Notes: generated by a model from the letters alone, not told the origin. 48,060 nucleotides of DNA from an uncultured Erysipelotrichaceae bacterium (GCA_902794835.1 CADBIO010000002.1:1-48060), one strand, 5' to 3'. Positions 8,189 through 18,420 are shown, numbered from the stretch's first letter. Numbers and translations: made by a program.

Positions 8189-9088
8189 TTAGTAACTTCT
8201 ATCCCAGATAGCGTGCGCCGCATCTGGATTGTCAATAAACGGGTTGCGGTTTTTCTGGATGCCATATACGGCTTCGTTACGTTTTATTTCTTTCTCAGAC
8301 ACCGGATCTTTATCGTTCCATTCCAGGTAGGTTTGAATTGCCCACGAAGCCAAACTCGGGAATGAGTTTCGTGAAAAGGCGTCATAACTCCAATCCGCCA
8401 TTTTGTCTTGATAACGAGTGACGAAATAGAAATAGGTTCTCGCAAAATCGCCTTTGTATTCGTCAACAACTTCGAAGACGGTTTTGTTATAGCCGTGGTT
8501 GCTTCCTTTTCCTAATTTTCCTCCGTTATGAGAAGTGTAGGTAGCCGTAGAAACGTTTCCGTGTGGGTAATTGCTTCTTTTGTTATTGACGTAAGCGTCT
8601 GTCGGATAGACATGGAAGAGGTCCGAACGCATCGGAGAGTTTTTGCTGAAGATAGACTGAGGGATCGTGTGTTCGCGATTGAATCCATCCCCCTCCTCAG
8701 AATAAGAGCCGCAGAAACCAGAACTATAAACGTATCTTTCGTTGGAATACATATCCCATACCGTGCCGTTTGATGTGATGTCTGTCGTCTTATAGGCATT
8801 TAGCAATCCATTGTATCCGACATCTTTTGTGCCGGTGCTGATGGTTTTGAATAATGCGGTTTTCAAGGCAGCCCCAGTAAGACTCCAATCCACGTTTTTG
8901 TAATATCCTTTCGGTTCAGGGGAAGGGGTGGAAGAATTACTGGAGGAAGAGGTTGAGGAGGTCGTTGATTGCTCAGTGCTAATCGACTGGCTTTCCGTGC
9001 TTGCGGGTTGACTCTCTGGTGAGCAAGAACCCATGATTAAGGCAAACAAAGATAAGGTGGAAAAAAATTTAAGTCGATGCGGTTTCAC
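8189..9088 (-). CDS. Secreted lipoprotein nuclease, endonuclease I family
   Basis: I choose the GTG at 9088 (299 residues). The longer frame from the ATG at 9139 starts inside the enolase terminator. From the GTG, a basic start and a hydrophobic run lead to a lipobox with Cys22, so the protein is probably lipid-anchored outside the cell. A Ser/Thr-rich linker follows. The C-terminal domain has the endonuclease I (EndA-like) pattern: FNREHTIPQS with the catalytic His, then RSDLFHVYPTD and NNKRSNYPHG. Such enzymes cut DNA or RNA non-specifically, for nutrient recovery or DNA processing. A TATGAT box ends six bases before the GTG and there is no Shine-Dalgarno site, suggesting a leaderless message. 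Confidence 0.88.
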   Translation of the reverse strand: MKPHRLKFFSTLSLFALIMGSCSPESQPASTESQSISTEQSTTSSTSSSSNSSTPSPEPKGYYKNVDWSLTGAALKTALFKTISTGTKDVGYNGLLNAYKTTDITSNGTVWDMYSNERYVYSSGFCGSYSEEGDGFNREHTIPQSIFSKNSPMRSDLFHVYPTDAYVNNKRSNYPHGNVSTATYTSHNGGKLGKGSNHGYNKTVFEVVDEYKGDFARTYFYFVTRYQDKMADWSYDAFSRNSFPSLASWAIQTYLEWNDKDPVSEKEIKRNEAVYGIQKNRNPFIDNPDAAHAIWDRSY

Positions 9089-9094
9089 GCCATT

Positions 9095-9100
9095 ATCATA
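9095..9100 (-). promoter_or_regulatory. -10 box close to the nuclease start codon
   Basis: Minus strand TATGAT followed by six bases and the GTG at 9088. A clear -35 is not visible. Geometry predicts a transcript starting at or next to the start codon. Confidence 0.45.
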
Positions 9101-9106
9101 ACGCCC

Positions 9107-9141
9107 AAAAAGAAAAAGTGCCATTCTTGCGAATGACACTT
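9107..9141 (-). terminator. Rho-independent terminator of enolase
   Basis: Minus strand: AAGTGTCATTC pairs with GAATGGCACTT (11 pairs, one G-T) around a GCAA tetraloop, then a T-rich tail. Confidence 0.92.
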
Positions 9142-9157
9142 CTTAAATCATTAACGA

Positions 9158-10507
<1,350 letters not shown>

Positions 10508-10514
10508 TTAGGTT

Positions 10515-10549
10515 TTAAACATGCTTACAAAGTAAGCGACTAGATTATA
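10515..10549 (-). promoter_or_regulatory. Enolase -10 box and leader dyad
   Basis: Minus strand -10 TATAAT at 10544-10549, about 55 bases before the eno start. Just inside the leader, GCTTAC and GTAAGC form a six-base inverted repeat around three bases. No good -35 is visible. Confidence 0.4.
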
Positions 10550-10610
10550 GAGCAATTTCTCCATTGACGGCACGAGAAATGATTAATTAACGATTTATCG
10601 ATATTATTTG

Positions 10611-10616
10611 TATAAT
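10611..10616 (+). promoter_or_regulatory. -10 box for the glycan-region membrane protein gene
   Basis: TATAAT on the plus strand, 26 bases before the ATG at 10643; a GAAGGAG Shine-Dalgarno site lies between. The -35 is weak. Confidence 0.45.
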
Positions 10617-10642
10617 AAAAAGACGAGAAGGAGACGGACAAA

Positions 10643-12082
10643 ATGACCAAAACAAAAATCTCGACGAAACAGCTTTTGATTTGGGTCGCTTTAGCTGCCA
10701 TTGCCTTTACGGCATTTGGGTTCGGCGGGACACGTGGCGTTTCTTTTGCTTCTGCGCTGATCTTTGTGCTGGGCGTTTTCATGTTCCTTGGCAAGAAAGA
10801 AAAGATGGCCAAAGGGGACAAGAAATCCTTTTTCATATGGGTGCTGCCCTTCGCAGTTTTTGTATTGTTGATTTCTTTTGGGCGTTTTTGGAGTACGTAT
10901 CATTACGATGCGGGAGCAGGGTCGATCCGTTGGTTTTCCTATTTTATCGCGGCGTTGTTTAATGTTCTTGGCGTTGTTGGCTATGCCATGGTCGGTCATT
11001 GTTTGTCGTTGGGAGAAAACTCGGAAGGCAAAACAAAAGAGAGACTTTTCGAAGTCATCTTGTGTGCTCTTGCCTTGCACGTTCTCATCAATTTGATTAT
11101 CACACTGGCTAATTATGGCCCGTTCTATCGAACGCTTTATGCGGGCAAGAGCTATTATTATGGTTCTGTTGAATACCCTGTCGCCAACGAAAGAATGATT
11201 TTGGACGGTTTTACTATCGCTACCGTTTCCACGCAGTATGGGGACATTTCTTCTTTTTTGCTTGCGGCAACTCTCCCATCCTTGCTTTTTATCTCTTTAA
11301 AAGAAAATAAAATTGGTTTCTCCATCGCCGCCGTTAGTGGAGGCATCGGTTTGTTGGATTTAGTCTTGATGCCAAATCATTTGGCTTTATTGCTTTTGAT
11401 CCCTGTTTTTTCGATTGCCGTTTTCGTTCGTTTTGTGAAAACAGGGATAAAAACCCCTTTGTGGGAAAAGATTGTTGGCTTTGCTATGCTGGCAATGGTC
11501 GCGATTGTGGTCTTCTTGATGATCGGTGTGGCTGCAAATGGTAATAACAACTATGGCCCATTAAGCAAAATTTTTAATAATGGCAGACTGACTCAACCGA
11601 TCAATCAAATCATCAACGCAGTCTTCAAAAACAACTATGCTTGGAATTGGAAAAGCATTTTCTTTGGCATGAACGTTTATTCCGGCTATAGTCCATTGTC
11701 TTTGAAAACTAGTTTTTGGATGCAGACAGAAATCACTTGGGTCAACATCAACCTTCACACTTTCGAATTTGTGGCGCTGATGGAAGGCGGATTTATCGCG
11801 TTTATTGCCCTTTGCCTATTTATGGCCAGCCTTTTCCCGATGTTCCGAAATCATTTGAGGAGAGAAGAAAAGGCAAATCCTTGGGTATTAATCAGCGCGG
11901 TTTTTGTCCTCGGCTATTTCTTATATCAAAGCCTTTTGTTCACAATGTTCCCTTATATTTATGATGTTGGTCTTTATGTGAGTGCATTTTCATCCAATGC
12001 GTTCTTCTATTTGACCGTTTTGCTTATCTTTTTCTCTTATCGGAAAATCTATTCCTTAAAAAAGAAAGGGGGCGTAGCATGA
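10643..12082 (+). CDS. Polytopic membrane protein, O-antigen ligase/polymerase-like
   Basis: A 479-residue protein with about ten hydrophobic segments spread over its length and short loops, and one larger extracellular-type loop near residues 160-190 and another at about 300-370. The arrangement, with a segment carrying Pro-Asn-His before a membrane helix, resembles the Wzy/WaaL (O-antigen ligase-like) superfamily, which joins or polymerises lipid-linked glycans. No single decisive motif is seen, so the family is tentative. The start has a good GAAGGAG site. Its stop overlaps the start of a lipoprotein gene by four bases, and glycosyltransferase genes lie just beyond. Confidence 0.5.
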   Translation: MTKTKISTKQLLIWVALAAIAFTAFGFGGTRGVSFASALIFVLGVFMFLGKKEKMAKGDKKSFFIWVLPFAVFVLLISFGRFWSTYHYDAGAGSIRWFSYFIAALFNVLGVVGYAMVGHCLSLGENSEGKTKERLFEVILCALALHVLINLIITLANYGPFYRTLYAGKSYYYGSVEYPVANERMILDGFTIATVSTQYGDISSFLLAATLPSLLFISLKENKIGFSIAAVSGGIGLLDLVLMPNHLALLLLIPVFSIAVFVRFVKTGIKTPLWEKIVGFAMLAMVAIVVFLMIGVAANGNNNYGPLSKIFNNGRLTQPINQIINAVFKNNYAWNWKSIFFGMNVYSGYSPLSLKTSFWMQTEITWVNINLHTFEFVALMEGGFIAFIALCLFMASLFPMFRNHLRREEKANPWVLISAVFVLGYFLYQSLLFTMFPYIYDVGLYVSAFSSNAFFYLTVLLIFFSYRKIYSLKKKGGVA

Positions 12083-13392
12083 AAATCAAGGTTTGTAGCA
12101 CAGCTATTTGCGTCTTGCTTCTGGCAAGTTGCGTGAAAACCAACGAACTTTATGATCGGGGACAATACATTGATGGAGCTGATTTCACGAAGATTTTCTA
12201 CACCGATCACGACCCTTTGTCTTCGCTAAGTATTAGCAAAGAATCTTCTGTTTCCTTAGATGCCTCTCAATACTGCAACGGAACTCGTGGACTATCTACA
12301 AAAACAAATAAGACGGGGTCGATTGATTTTACCCCAATGCAGATGAGTGTATCTGTTTCTCAAACGAAAGCGTTAGATGGCACCTTATCGTTGGATGTGA
12401 CCATCCCCAAATTAAACCCCTATGGGAGTAACTTGCCTGTTTCCATCCTCCTAGGAAAGACCTACGAGGGCAAATATGCCATTTCCTCCTCTAAGGGAGC
12501 TGACTTTAACGTCCAATCCTATTCTTTTGAAGTGACTGACGATGATATTGTTGACGTCACAATGGATGGCGCCAAATTTACCTTTAGTCCGAGCAAAATC
12601 GGCGAAACGACATTGACTTTGAAGGCCAATGTAACCGTGTCTGGAACCGATTATGAGCTTCAAACTTCAATCCAATTTACTTTTGCCAACCCATACGGAA
12701 CAAGAACTGGCTATTCCGAGAGATATCCCGAGGTTTTCTCTTATCAAGGATCTTACTTAAGCGCAGACCCGTCCGATGATTGGAATCTTTCTTATGCCAA
12801 AACCAACAACGACTCCTCCTTTATCGGAAAAAGCTTTGGGCGAAGCAAATGTTTGGCAACAACCGACGAATCATTTAAATCCGGCTATCTTTCAAAAATC
12901 TACGACGGACAAATGTATTGTGAGGGTTACCATTCCCGCGCTCTGGTGGCGTTAGACCAGAACGGCTACTCGGCCTTCTTCCCCAAAACACTCGACACTG
13001 GAGATTATTTCCTGATGTCGTTCCGGGGCGGATCGAATGACGATACTGGGAGCAATCATAATGCTGGCTCGCCACGGATCTCTTCTTTTGATCTTTCATT
13101 GGACTTTTATTACCGAGATTCTGAAGGTTATCGCAAGGTTACCGTCGTTTCTGACGATGTCATTGTCGAGACTGACAACGGCGGCGAGGGGTGCACCTTC
13201 TTTGGATTCAAATTCTCGGAAATTGGGGTCGATCCAAAAGGAATTCTTGGCATGGGCCTGCGATATAACGATTTCCAAGATCCTCAATATGCATTCGCGT
13301 CTGAAGAGACTTGCAATCAAAAAGAACCGAAACAATATTCTTGGGGCCTTTTGGTCTATGAACTGATGTTCCCGGATTCAACCTGGAAATAG
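12079..13392 (+). CDS. Lipoprotein of unknown function
   Basis: A 437-residue protein. The N-terminal signal ends in a clear lipobox, LLASC, with Cys18. The rest is rich in Ser, Thr, Asp and aromatic residues and looks beta-rich. Residues about 100-220 read like an immunoglobulin-like or cadherin-like sandwich domain, with repeated VSGTD and TLTLKANVT-like strands. The C-terminal half could be a carbohydrate-binding jelly roll, judging only from composition. It overlaps the upstream membrane protein gene by four bases, so the pair is probably co-translated and may work together at the cell surface. It ends three bases from a convergent gene with no terminator between. Confidence 0.7.
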   Translation: MKIKVCSTAICVLLLASCVKTNELYDRGQYIDGADFTKIFYTDHDPLSSLSISKESSVSLDASQYCNGTRGLSTKTNKTGSIDFTPMQMSVSVSQTKALDGTLSLDVTIPKLNPYGSNLPVSILLGKTYEGKYAISSSKGADFNVQSYSFEVTDDDIVDVTMDGAKFTFSPSKIGETTLTLKANVTVSGTDYELQTSIQFTFANPYGTRTGYSERYPEVFSYQGSYLSADPSDDWNLSYAKTNNDSSFIGKSFGRSKCLATTDESFKSGYLSKIYDGQMYCEGYHSRALVALDQNGYSAFFPKTLDTGDYFLMSFRGGSNDDTGSNHNAGSPRISSFDLSLDFYYRDSEGYRKVTVVSDDVIVETDNGGEGCTFFGFKFSEIGVDPKGILGMGLRYNDFQDPQYAFASEETCNQKEPKQYSWGLLVYELMFPDSTWK

Positions 13393-13395
13393 TTG

Positions 13396-14304
13396 TTATT
13401 TGATGAATTGGGAGATATCCAACCACTCACCTTGTTCGAAGTCGGCTTGGTCGTCATCGAAAATCAAGGTTCCTTTCGCTGGCGTGAAGGTCATTTCGCT
13501 GAAATAAATTTTTCCATTCACGTTATAAAAGTCCACGCGGACAAACGGGAAAGGCTTTGCAATTTCTTCAGCAAAGCGCGCCATTTCTTCAAAATTAGAT
13601 GGTTTTTGCAGGGGTTTTTCTGTTTTTAGCCAACCATTGAATTGGCTGCCGTCAAAGGGAGTCCAATCAATATAATACTGGTTGTAACGAATATCTTTTC
13701 CTCTGCCGGTGACAACATAAAGATTCTTGGCTTTACCATTGAAGACGTGGATTTTGTATTCGGTCGGCAAAGAATCTGCGTCTCCAATATATTGTTCAAT
13801 GATGATTCTTCTTTTGATCGGAGAGTAGTGCCTCTCCACAGTCTTTTTCCCATAGTCGGTTCTCAACCATCGATGAAATTTCCTTTTAGCTTCCTTTAGG
13901 TCAAGGTTGCTTTTGTTTTTGACGATGAGATTGAAGCCAGAACCATGAGTACATTTCATGACAAAAGACTCAGGAAGCTTGTCAAAATCAATATCTTCAA
14001 ATCGGTCGTAAATTCCTAAACAAGGGATCAACAAATCTTTAAACCCTTTTTCTTGTAGATAATCACGAACTCCGATACGGTCGGTGCAGCGGATGACTTC
14101 TTTGCTTTTTGGATATACAAAAAGGCGAAGATATTGAAGCTTTTCCGTATAACGAATTGGATGACGCAAATTCAATTTGTGATGAGTGATGTAGCGATAC
14201 TGATATTTCACGTATAAAACAGGCGAAATCCATTTGATTATCCCACGGAAGGGCGTGACCAAAGCTCTTTTCAATTTGTTTTCGTGTAATCTTTTTGCCA
14301 ACAC
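13396..14304 (-). CDS. TupA-like ATP-grasp protein, probable surface-polysaccharide modification
   Basis: A 302-residue protein of the TupA-like ATP-grasp family, named after teichuronopeptide synthesis. Visible pieces are RYTEKLQYL near the start, FVMKCTHGSGFN (nucleotide loop), RRIIIEQYI, EYKIHVFNGK, and the metal-binding VRVDFYNVNGKIYFSEMTFTP segment near the end. Relatives are found in capsule and teichuronic-type loci and probably ligate an amino acid or similar group to a glycan (family knowledge). The start is GTG at 14304. A TATAAT box ends six bases upstream and no Shine-Dalgarno site exists, so translation is probably leaderless. Confidence 0.85.
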   Translation of the reverse strand: MLAKRLHENKLKRALVTPFRGIIKWISPVLYVKYQYRYITHHKLNLRHPIRYTEKLQYLRLFVYPKSKEVIRCTDRIGVRDYLQEKGFKDLLIPCLGIYDRFEDIDFDKLPESFVMKCTHGSGFNLIVKNKSNLDLKEAKRKFHRWLRTDYGKKTVERHYSPIKRRIIIEQYIGDADSLPTEYKIHVFNGKAKNLYVVTGRGKDIRYNQYYIDWTPFDGSQFNGWLKTEKPLQKPSNFEEMARFAEEIAKPFPFVRVDFYNVNGKIYFSEMTFTPAKGTLIFDDDQADFEQGEWLDISQFIK

Positions 14305-14361
14305 TAGTTAATTATAGCCTAATTGTAGAAAAAATTATTGGCAATGTGTGATAATTCTTAT
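14305..14361. promoter_or_regulatory. Compact divergent promoter region (57 bp) of two apparently leaderless genes
   Basis: Minus strand -10 TATAAT at 14311-14316, six bases from the GTG at 14304. Plus strand -10 GATAAT at 14350-14355, preceded by TGT (extended -10), six bases from the ATG at 14362. Neither gene has a Shine-Dalgarno site. Confidence 0.6.
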
Positions 14362-15552
14362 ATGCGCATCCTGCTTGTTTGCCAATACTATTCTCCCGAA
14401 CCGATTTCTGTTTCGCGAATCGCCGAAGATTTGGTGAAACGTGGTCATGAAGTTACCGTTTTGACTGGACTTCCAAATTATGGTTTCGGAAGAATTCTTG
14501 AAGGCTATGAAAAGCCCATCACCGAGGAAATCAATGGAGTTCATGTTGTTCGAGTAAAGCTTAAGCCTCGAACTAATAGCAAAAAATCTTTGATTGCCAA
14601 CTATCTTTCTTTTTGGCGTTACGCGAAGAGAAAAGTAAATCATTTAGGCCGTTTTGATTTAGTCTATGGGATTCAACTCTCGCCGGTGATCTCGATGGCC
14701 CCAGCCATTAAATATGCAAAAAAGAGACACGTCCCTTTTGTTTTGTCCTGTTATGACCTTTGGCCAGAGAGCCCAGTGGCCTCTGGTTATATCAAACAGA
14801 ATTCCCTGGCTTATAAAATTCTTTATCGCTGGTCTAGGAAAATCTATGCCAAGGCAGATAAGATTCTGACCTCCTCGCCCGCTTTCGAACCCTATTTCAA
14901 AGATGTGCTGAAATTGGATAAAAATATTTCCACCGTTTATCAACCGCCTGTCGAGTTAGAGCAAGCAGACGCTCCAAAATCCTATGAGACAAAAACGAAT
15001 ATCGTATATGCTGGGAATTTAGGCAAACTCCAACGGGTCGATCAATTTGTGGAAGCGATGAAATTTCTCCAGCCAGAAGAGTCGATCCATCTTTGGGTCC
15101 TTGGCTCTGGCGTAGAAGGGAAAAGAATCGAAGAAATCGTTGAAAAATATCATTTGCAAGACCGCGTATCACTTATTGGGCTGGTAAGTCAGCAAGAGGT
15201 TGCCAATTATGTGGCGAACGCAACCGCTTTGGTCGTCTCTTTGCCTTTCAGTGATTCTGTTGTTTCGGAAACTATCCCTTCGAAACTGGTTACCTCATTA
15301 GGGTGTGGTAAGCCAATTATTGCGGCAGTCGGTGAATCTAACAAAAAGATTTTAATGGCAGCTAAAGGCTCTTACTTTACAAACCCCGATTCCAAAAATA
15401 TCGGAGACGTGTATCGAAAAATAGCCCAAGAAAGCAAAAATAATCTGATCAAGATGGGTGAAGACAACTTAGCTTATTACAAAATTCATTTCGAATTTTC
15501 CAAGGTTATGGACTCCTTAGAAAGAGAACTTAAATCTTGCAAGAAAGAATAA
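14362..15552 (+). CDS. Family 4 glycosyltransferase (WbuB-like)
   Basis: A 396-residue GT-B enzyme. I start it at the ATG at 14362, where the core begins with MRILLVCQYYSPEP; the earlier in-frame ATGs lie within the promoter. The N-terminal half has the acceptor pattern VSRIAEDLVKRGHEVTVLTG. The C-terminal half carries YAGNLGKLQRVDQFVEAM and the donor-site region SETIPSKLVTSLGCGKPIIA, in which the glutamate of the E-x7-E motif is expected. Such enzymes add a sugar to a lipid-linked or growing glycan; the sugar is not deducible. Its 3' end overlaps the convergent glycosyltransferase gene by 67 bases. Confidence 0.9.
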   Translation: MRILLVCQYYSPEPISVSRIAEDLVKRGHEVTVLTGLPNYGFGRILEGYEKPITEEINGVHVVRVKLKPRTNSKKSLIANYLSFWRYAKRKVNHLGRFDLVYGIQLSPVISMAPAIKYAKKRHVPFVLSCYDLWPESPVASGYIKQNSLAYKILYRWSRKIYAKADKILTSSPAFEPYFKDVLKLDKNISTVYQPPVELEQADAPKSYETKTNIVYAGNLGKLQRVDQFVEAMKFLQPEESIHLWVLGSGVEGKRIEEIVEKYHLQDRVSLIGLVSQQEVANYVANATALVVSLPFSDSVVSETIPSKLVTSLGCGKPIIAAVGESNKKILMAAKGSYFTNPDSKNIGDVYRKIAQESKNNLIKMGEDNLAYYKIHFEFSKVMDSLERELKSCKKE

Positions 15553-16610
15553 ATTCTTTGGCCTTGTGTTTTCAGGCCATATAACTCTTCTAATTTTTGT
15601 TGGGAATGGTTTTCTTTAAGGCCGATCAATTTCCTATTTTCATCGAGATGGGTGGTGAAAAAATCTAGTAATGTTCCATCAACCCAGTTCACCTCTTCAG
15701 GGAAAAGCTCTTTTAGTTTGCTATGAAGAGTACTGATCACTGGTTTTCCGGAGGCAAGATATTCCAACATTTTCGAAGGGACAGATTCGGCGTCTAAATG
15801 AAGGTCATAAGGGCGGGGGTTGATTAAGGCGGCGGCATGAGCTTGCAAAGCATAATTGGTCTGTTTGGAAACCTGCCCAACGAATTTAATTCTTGGGTTA
15901 TTAAATGGCTCAAGACTTGCTCCATGTCCAGCGATGACCAAATCATAATCTGGTTTTGTTTTTTCGTAAGCCTTGATGAGATCATAAATCCCATATCGAG
16001 GCAATAGTGCGCCGCCGAAATAAAGATAAGATCCATCAAGAAAATCAATTGGGGCATCCCCTCTTTCTTCGATGATGCCTTCGGTGACCCAATGAGGCTT
16101 ATTCACCATAGAGAAGGTTTCAAGCAGCCCCTCAGATAAAGCGATTGAGGCATCCGCCTTAGACACATTTCCGAGTATTTCTTTGACATAACCCTTTTTG
16201 GCATTGGTTAAATTTTTTGGATTGTCTGTCAGCAAAGCCACGATTTCGCTTTTTGAGTGAAAACGAAGTGCCACTTTGCCTAGATGGCGATTCAACGAAT
16301 CAAAAATCACCGAATCATAAGGACCCAACTCTTTTGCCCTTAAAAACAGTGATTTTTCCAAGAATACCTTATCCAATAAGTGGTCAGGATGCTCAATGTA
16401 ATGATAATTGCCATGGTCAACGATTTTCTTCCCTTGCGTCGAAAAAGGAACTAACGACAAAACGGTTACCTCAGCCCCTGTCAAAGCGAGGGCTCGAATC
16501 ATTTTAGAATGAAAATTTTGGTTCGATGGATTCCCGACAGGAAAAGATTTTCCAAGGAAATAGTCATAATTTGTTTCTTCTATTGAAGTGGTGAGATAAA
16601 GAATTTTCAT
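15486..16610 (-). CDS. Family 4-like glycosyltransferase
   Basis: A 374-residue GT-B type protein. The N-terminal part has NFHSKMIRALALTGAEVTVLS. The C-terminal part has YLYFGGALLPRYGIYDLIKAYE, VGQVSKQTNYALQAHAAALINP and ESVPSKMLEYLASGKPVIST, the last being the nucleotide-sugar binding region with the expected acidic residues. It overlaps the preceding glycosyltransferase gene on the same strand by four bases (translational coupling). Its 3' end runs 67 bases into the 3' end of the convergent glycosyltransferase gene, so the two messages would be complementary at their ends. Confidence 0.85.
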   Translation of the reverse strand: MKILYLTTSIEETNYDYFLGKSFPVGNPSNQNFHSKMIRALALTGAEVTVLSLVPFSTQGKKIVDHGNYHYIEHPDHLLDKVFLEKSLFLRAKELGPYDSVIFDSLNRHLGKVALRFHSKSEIVALLTDNPKNLTNAKKGYVKEILGNVSKADASIALSEGLLETFSMVNKPHWVTEGIIEERGDAPIDFLDGSYLYFGGALLPRYGIYDLIKAYEKTKPDYDLVIAGHGASLEPFNNPRIKFVGQVSKQTNYALQAHAAALINPRPYDLHLDAESVPSKMLEYLASGKPVISTLHSKLKELFPEEVNWVDGTLLDFFTTHLDENRKLIGLKENHSQQKLEELYGLKTQGQRIYSFLQDLSSLSKESITLENSK

Positions 16611-17701
16611 TTGGCCATTTCTTCAAAAACTTCGAGGTGTTCTTCGACCATGATTTCGAAGGTATTTTTAGAGGCAGTTTTCAACGCGGCCTCCCTCATT
16701 TCTGCGGTAAAAGGAGAAAGCAAGGCTTTTTCGATGGCGTTCTTATCCTGAGGATCGACCAAATAACCATTAATCCCTTCTTGCAGCAAATGATTTACCG
16801 CATTGCTCTTGATGCTACCAATCACCGGCGTCCCCTGACTAAGAGATTCATTTACGACATGGCCATAAATATCTTCGTTGGTGATAAAAATCGAGGCATC
16901 GGCGATGCGGAAATATTTAAGCACAGTCTCGTGTTTCTGATATTTCACAATTTGAACATTCGTCAACTGGTTATCGCGAATAAAACTCTTATATTTGTCT
17001 TCCAAGGGTCCATCACCAATGAGAAGAAGGATGTTCTCTTTGGGCTGAGATTTCCAAATCCGGAGAAGCATCATTTCATTTTTTCGTTTGATGAAGGAAC
17101 CCACCGAAACAAAAAGCCTACCTTCTGGAAGTCCTAGTCCTTTCCTTAGCAAAACTTTTTCTTGCTCGGACAAAGGAGAGGACAAAACCGATTCCTTTCC
17201 AATGGAAGAATAAGAATAAAGTTTGATCTTTTCTGTATCTGCCCCATAGAAGGAAAGATATTTTTTGCTATTGTTTTCAGGAGCTAAAAACAAGGTGGCG
17301 CCAGGGATGTATTTTTGTTTAAGATGTTTGATGAAAAAATTCTCTTTTTCCCTTGCAAAACCCCCATTAATAGCAAAAATATAGGGTATTTTGTGGCGTT
17401 TGAGATAACGAATCGCTTTCATCTCCGTGAAGCTGGACCAGCCATTGATCACCACAATATCAAAACGTTCTTTTCTTAGAAGATTCAAAACTCCGAAAGC
17501 ATAGTTGTTAGAATGGCCGAAATGGATGCTTTTGAGAATGATTGCTTTGAAGTTTTTCGTGCCCTCTCCATAAAACAATTTGTTTCTGTCGCTTTCGTTA
17601 GAACGTTCAAAAGCTACGGTGAGATCCACCTTGAGTCCTAATTGATTAAAGAATTTGACTTTATATGGCGCCGGATGGGCAAACAACCAGAAAACTTTCA
17701 T
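16607..17701 (-). CDS. Family 4 glycosyltransferase
   Basis: A 364-residue GT-B enzyme. It begins with MKVFWLFAHPAPYKVKFFNQL and has the donor-domain pattern FVSVGSFIKRKNEMMLLRIW, LLLIGDGPLEDKY, then ADASIFITNEDIYGHVVNESLSQGTPVIGS, which contains the E-x7-E region. It is the first gene of a two-gene glycosyltransferase unit. A TATACT box ends nine bases before the ATG and no Shine-Dalgarno site is present, so the leader is about two bases at most. Confidence 0.9.
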   Translation of the reverse strand: MKVFWLFAHPAPYKVKFFNQLGLKVDLTVAFERSNESDRNKLFYGEGTKNFKAIILKSIHFGHSNNYAFGVLNLLRKERFDIVVINGWSSFTEMKAIRYLKRHKIPYIFAINGGFAREKENFFIKHLKQKYIPGATLFLAPENNSKKYLSFYGADTEKIKLYSYSSIGKESVLSSPLSEQEKVLLRKGLGLPEGRLFVSVGSFIKRKNEMMLLRIWKSQPKENILLLIGDGPLEDKYKSFIRDNQLTNVQIVKYQKHETVLKYFRIADASIFITNEDIYGHVVNESLSQGTPVIGSIKSNAVNHLLQEGINGYLVDPQDKNAIEKALLSPFTAEMREAALKTASKNTFEIMVEEHLEVFEEMAK

Positions 17702-17749
17702 CGCGCTAATAGTATAACCTTTAAACTTTTCTTAGTTATAATACCTAAG
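17702..17749. promoter_or_regulatory. Compact divergent promoter region (48 bp) of two apparently leaderless genes
   Basis: Minus strand -10 TATACT at 17711-17716, nine bases from the ATG at 17701. Plus strand -10 TATAAT at 17737-17742, seven bases from the ATG at 17750. No Shine-Dalgarno sites and no strong -35 boxes. Confidence 0.6.
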
Positions 17750-18415
17750 ATGATAAAGGACTGGAAAGAGCTTTTTGACCATGTGAAAGGGGAAACCTAT
17801 TCTCGTTCCCTCAAACAATTTTTGGATGCCGAGTATCAAAAAAATGTCATTTACCCCCCGAGAGACATGGTTTTTCAGGCGTTTAAACTGACTGCCCCAA
17901 AAGACTTAAAAGTGGTCATTATCGGTCAGGATCCCTATCACAATCCAGGCCAGGCAATGGGATTATCATTCAGCGTTCCTCGGGGGATGGAAATCCCTCC
18001 CTCTTTGGTTAACATTTATAAGGAAATTCAAAACGACATTGGGATAAAGATGAACTTTGACAATGGGGATTTGACCCCCTGGGCCCAACAAGGCGTTCTT
18101 CTCCTAAATGCTTATTTGACCGTCCGCGCTGGAATTCCTTTATCCCATGAACGCCCAGAATATCAGCAATTCATCACCGACACCTTAAACTATATCGAGC
18201 AGCTGGACCAGCCCATTGTCTATATGCTGTGGGGCGGCTTTGCCAAACGTTATGCTTCAGCGGTCACCAACCCCAAACACTTAGTTTTGATGTCTTCTCA
18301 CCCCTCTCCATTAAGTGCCAATCGTGGAGGCTGGTTTGGCAATCATTTATTTAGCAAATGTAACACTTATTTGGCGGAAAACGGCCAAAACATCATCGAT
18401 TGGCAAATAAAATAA
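17750..18415 (+). CDS. ung: Uracil-DNA glycosylase
   Basis: A 221-residue family 1 enzyme that removes uracil from DNA as the first step of base excision repair. The start at 17750 gives the usual MIKDWKELFD beginning; the upstream in-frame ATG lies inside the divergent gene. Motif A GQDPYH contains the catalytic Asp, with NPGQAMGLSFSVP, and the C-terminal HPSPLSANRG segment carries the catalytic His and the DNA-intercalation loop. The message appears leaderless. A short AT-rich hairpin follows at about 18421-18437. Confidence 0.97.
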   Translation: MIKDWKELFDHVKGETYSRSLKQFLDAEYQKNVIYPPRDMVFQAFKLTAPKDLKVVIIGQDPYHNPGQAMGLSFSVPRGMEIPPSLVNIYKEIQNDIGIKMNFDNGDLTPWAQQGVLLLNAYLTVRAGIPLSHERPEYQQFITDTLNYIEQLDQPIVYMLWGGFAKRYASAVTNPKHLVLMSSHPSPLSANRGGWFGNHLFSKCNTYLAENGQNIIDWQIK

Positions 18416-18420
18416 CAAAT

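Noticed and set aside
9089-9139. Earlier start for the secreted nuclease
   Set aside because: The upstream ATG lies inside the enolase terminator hairpin and would add non-signal residues before the lipoprotein signal.
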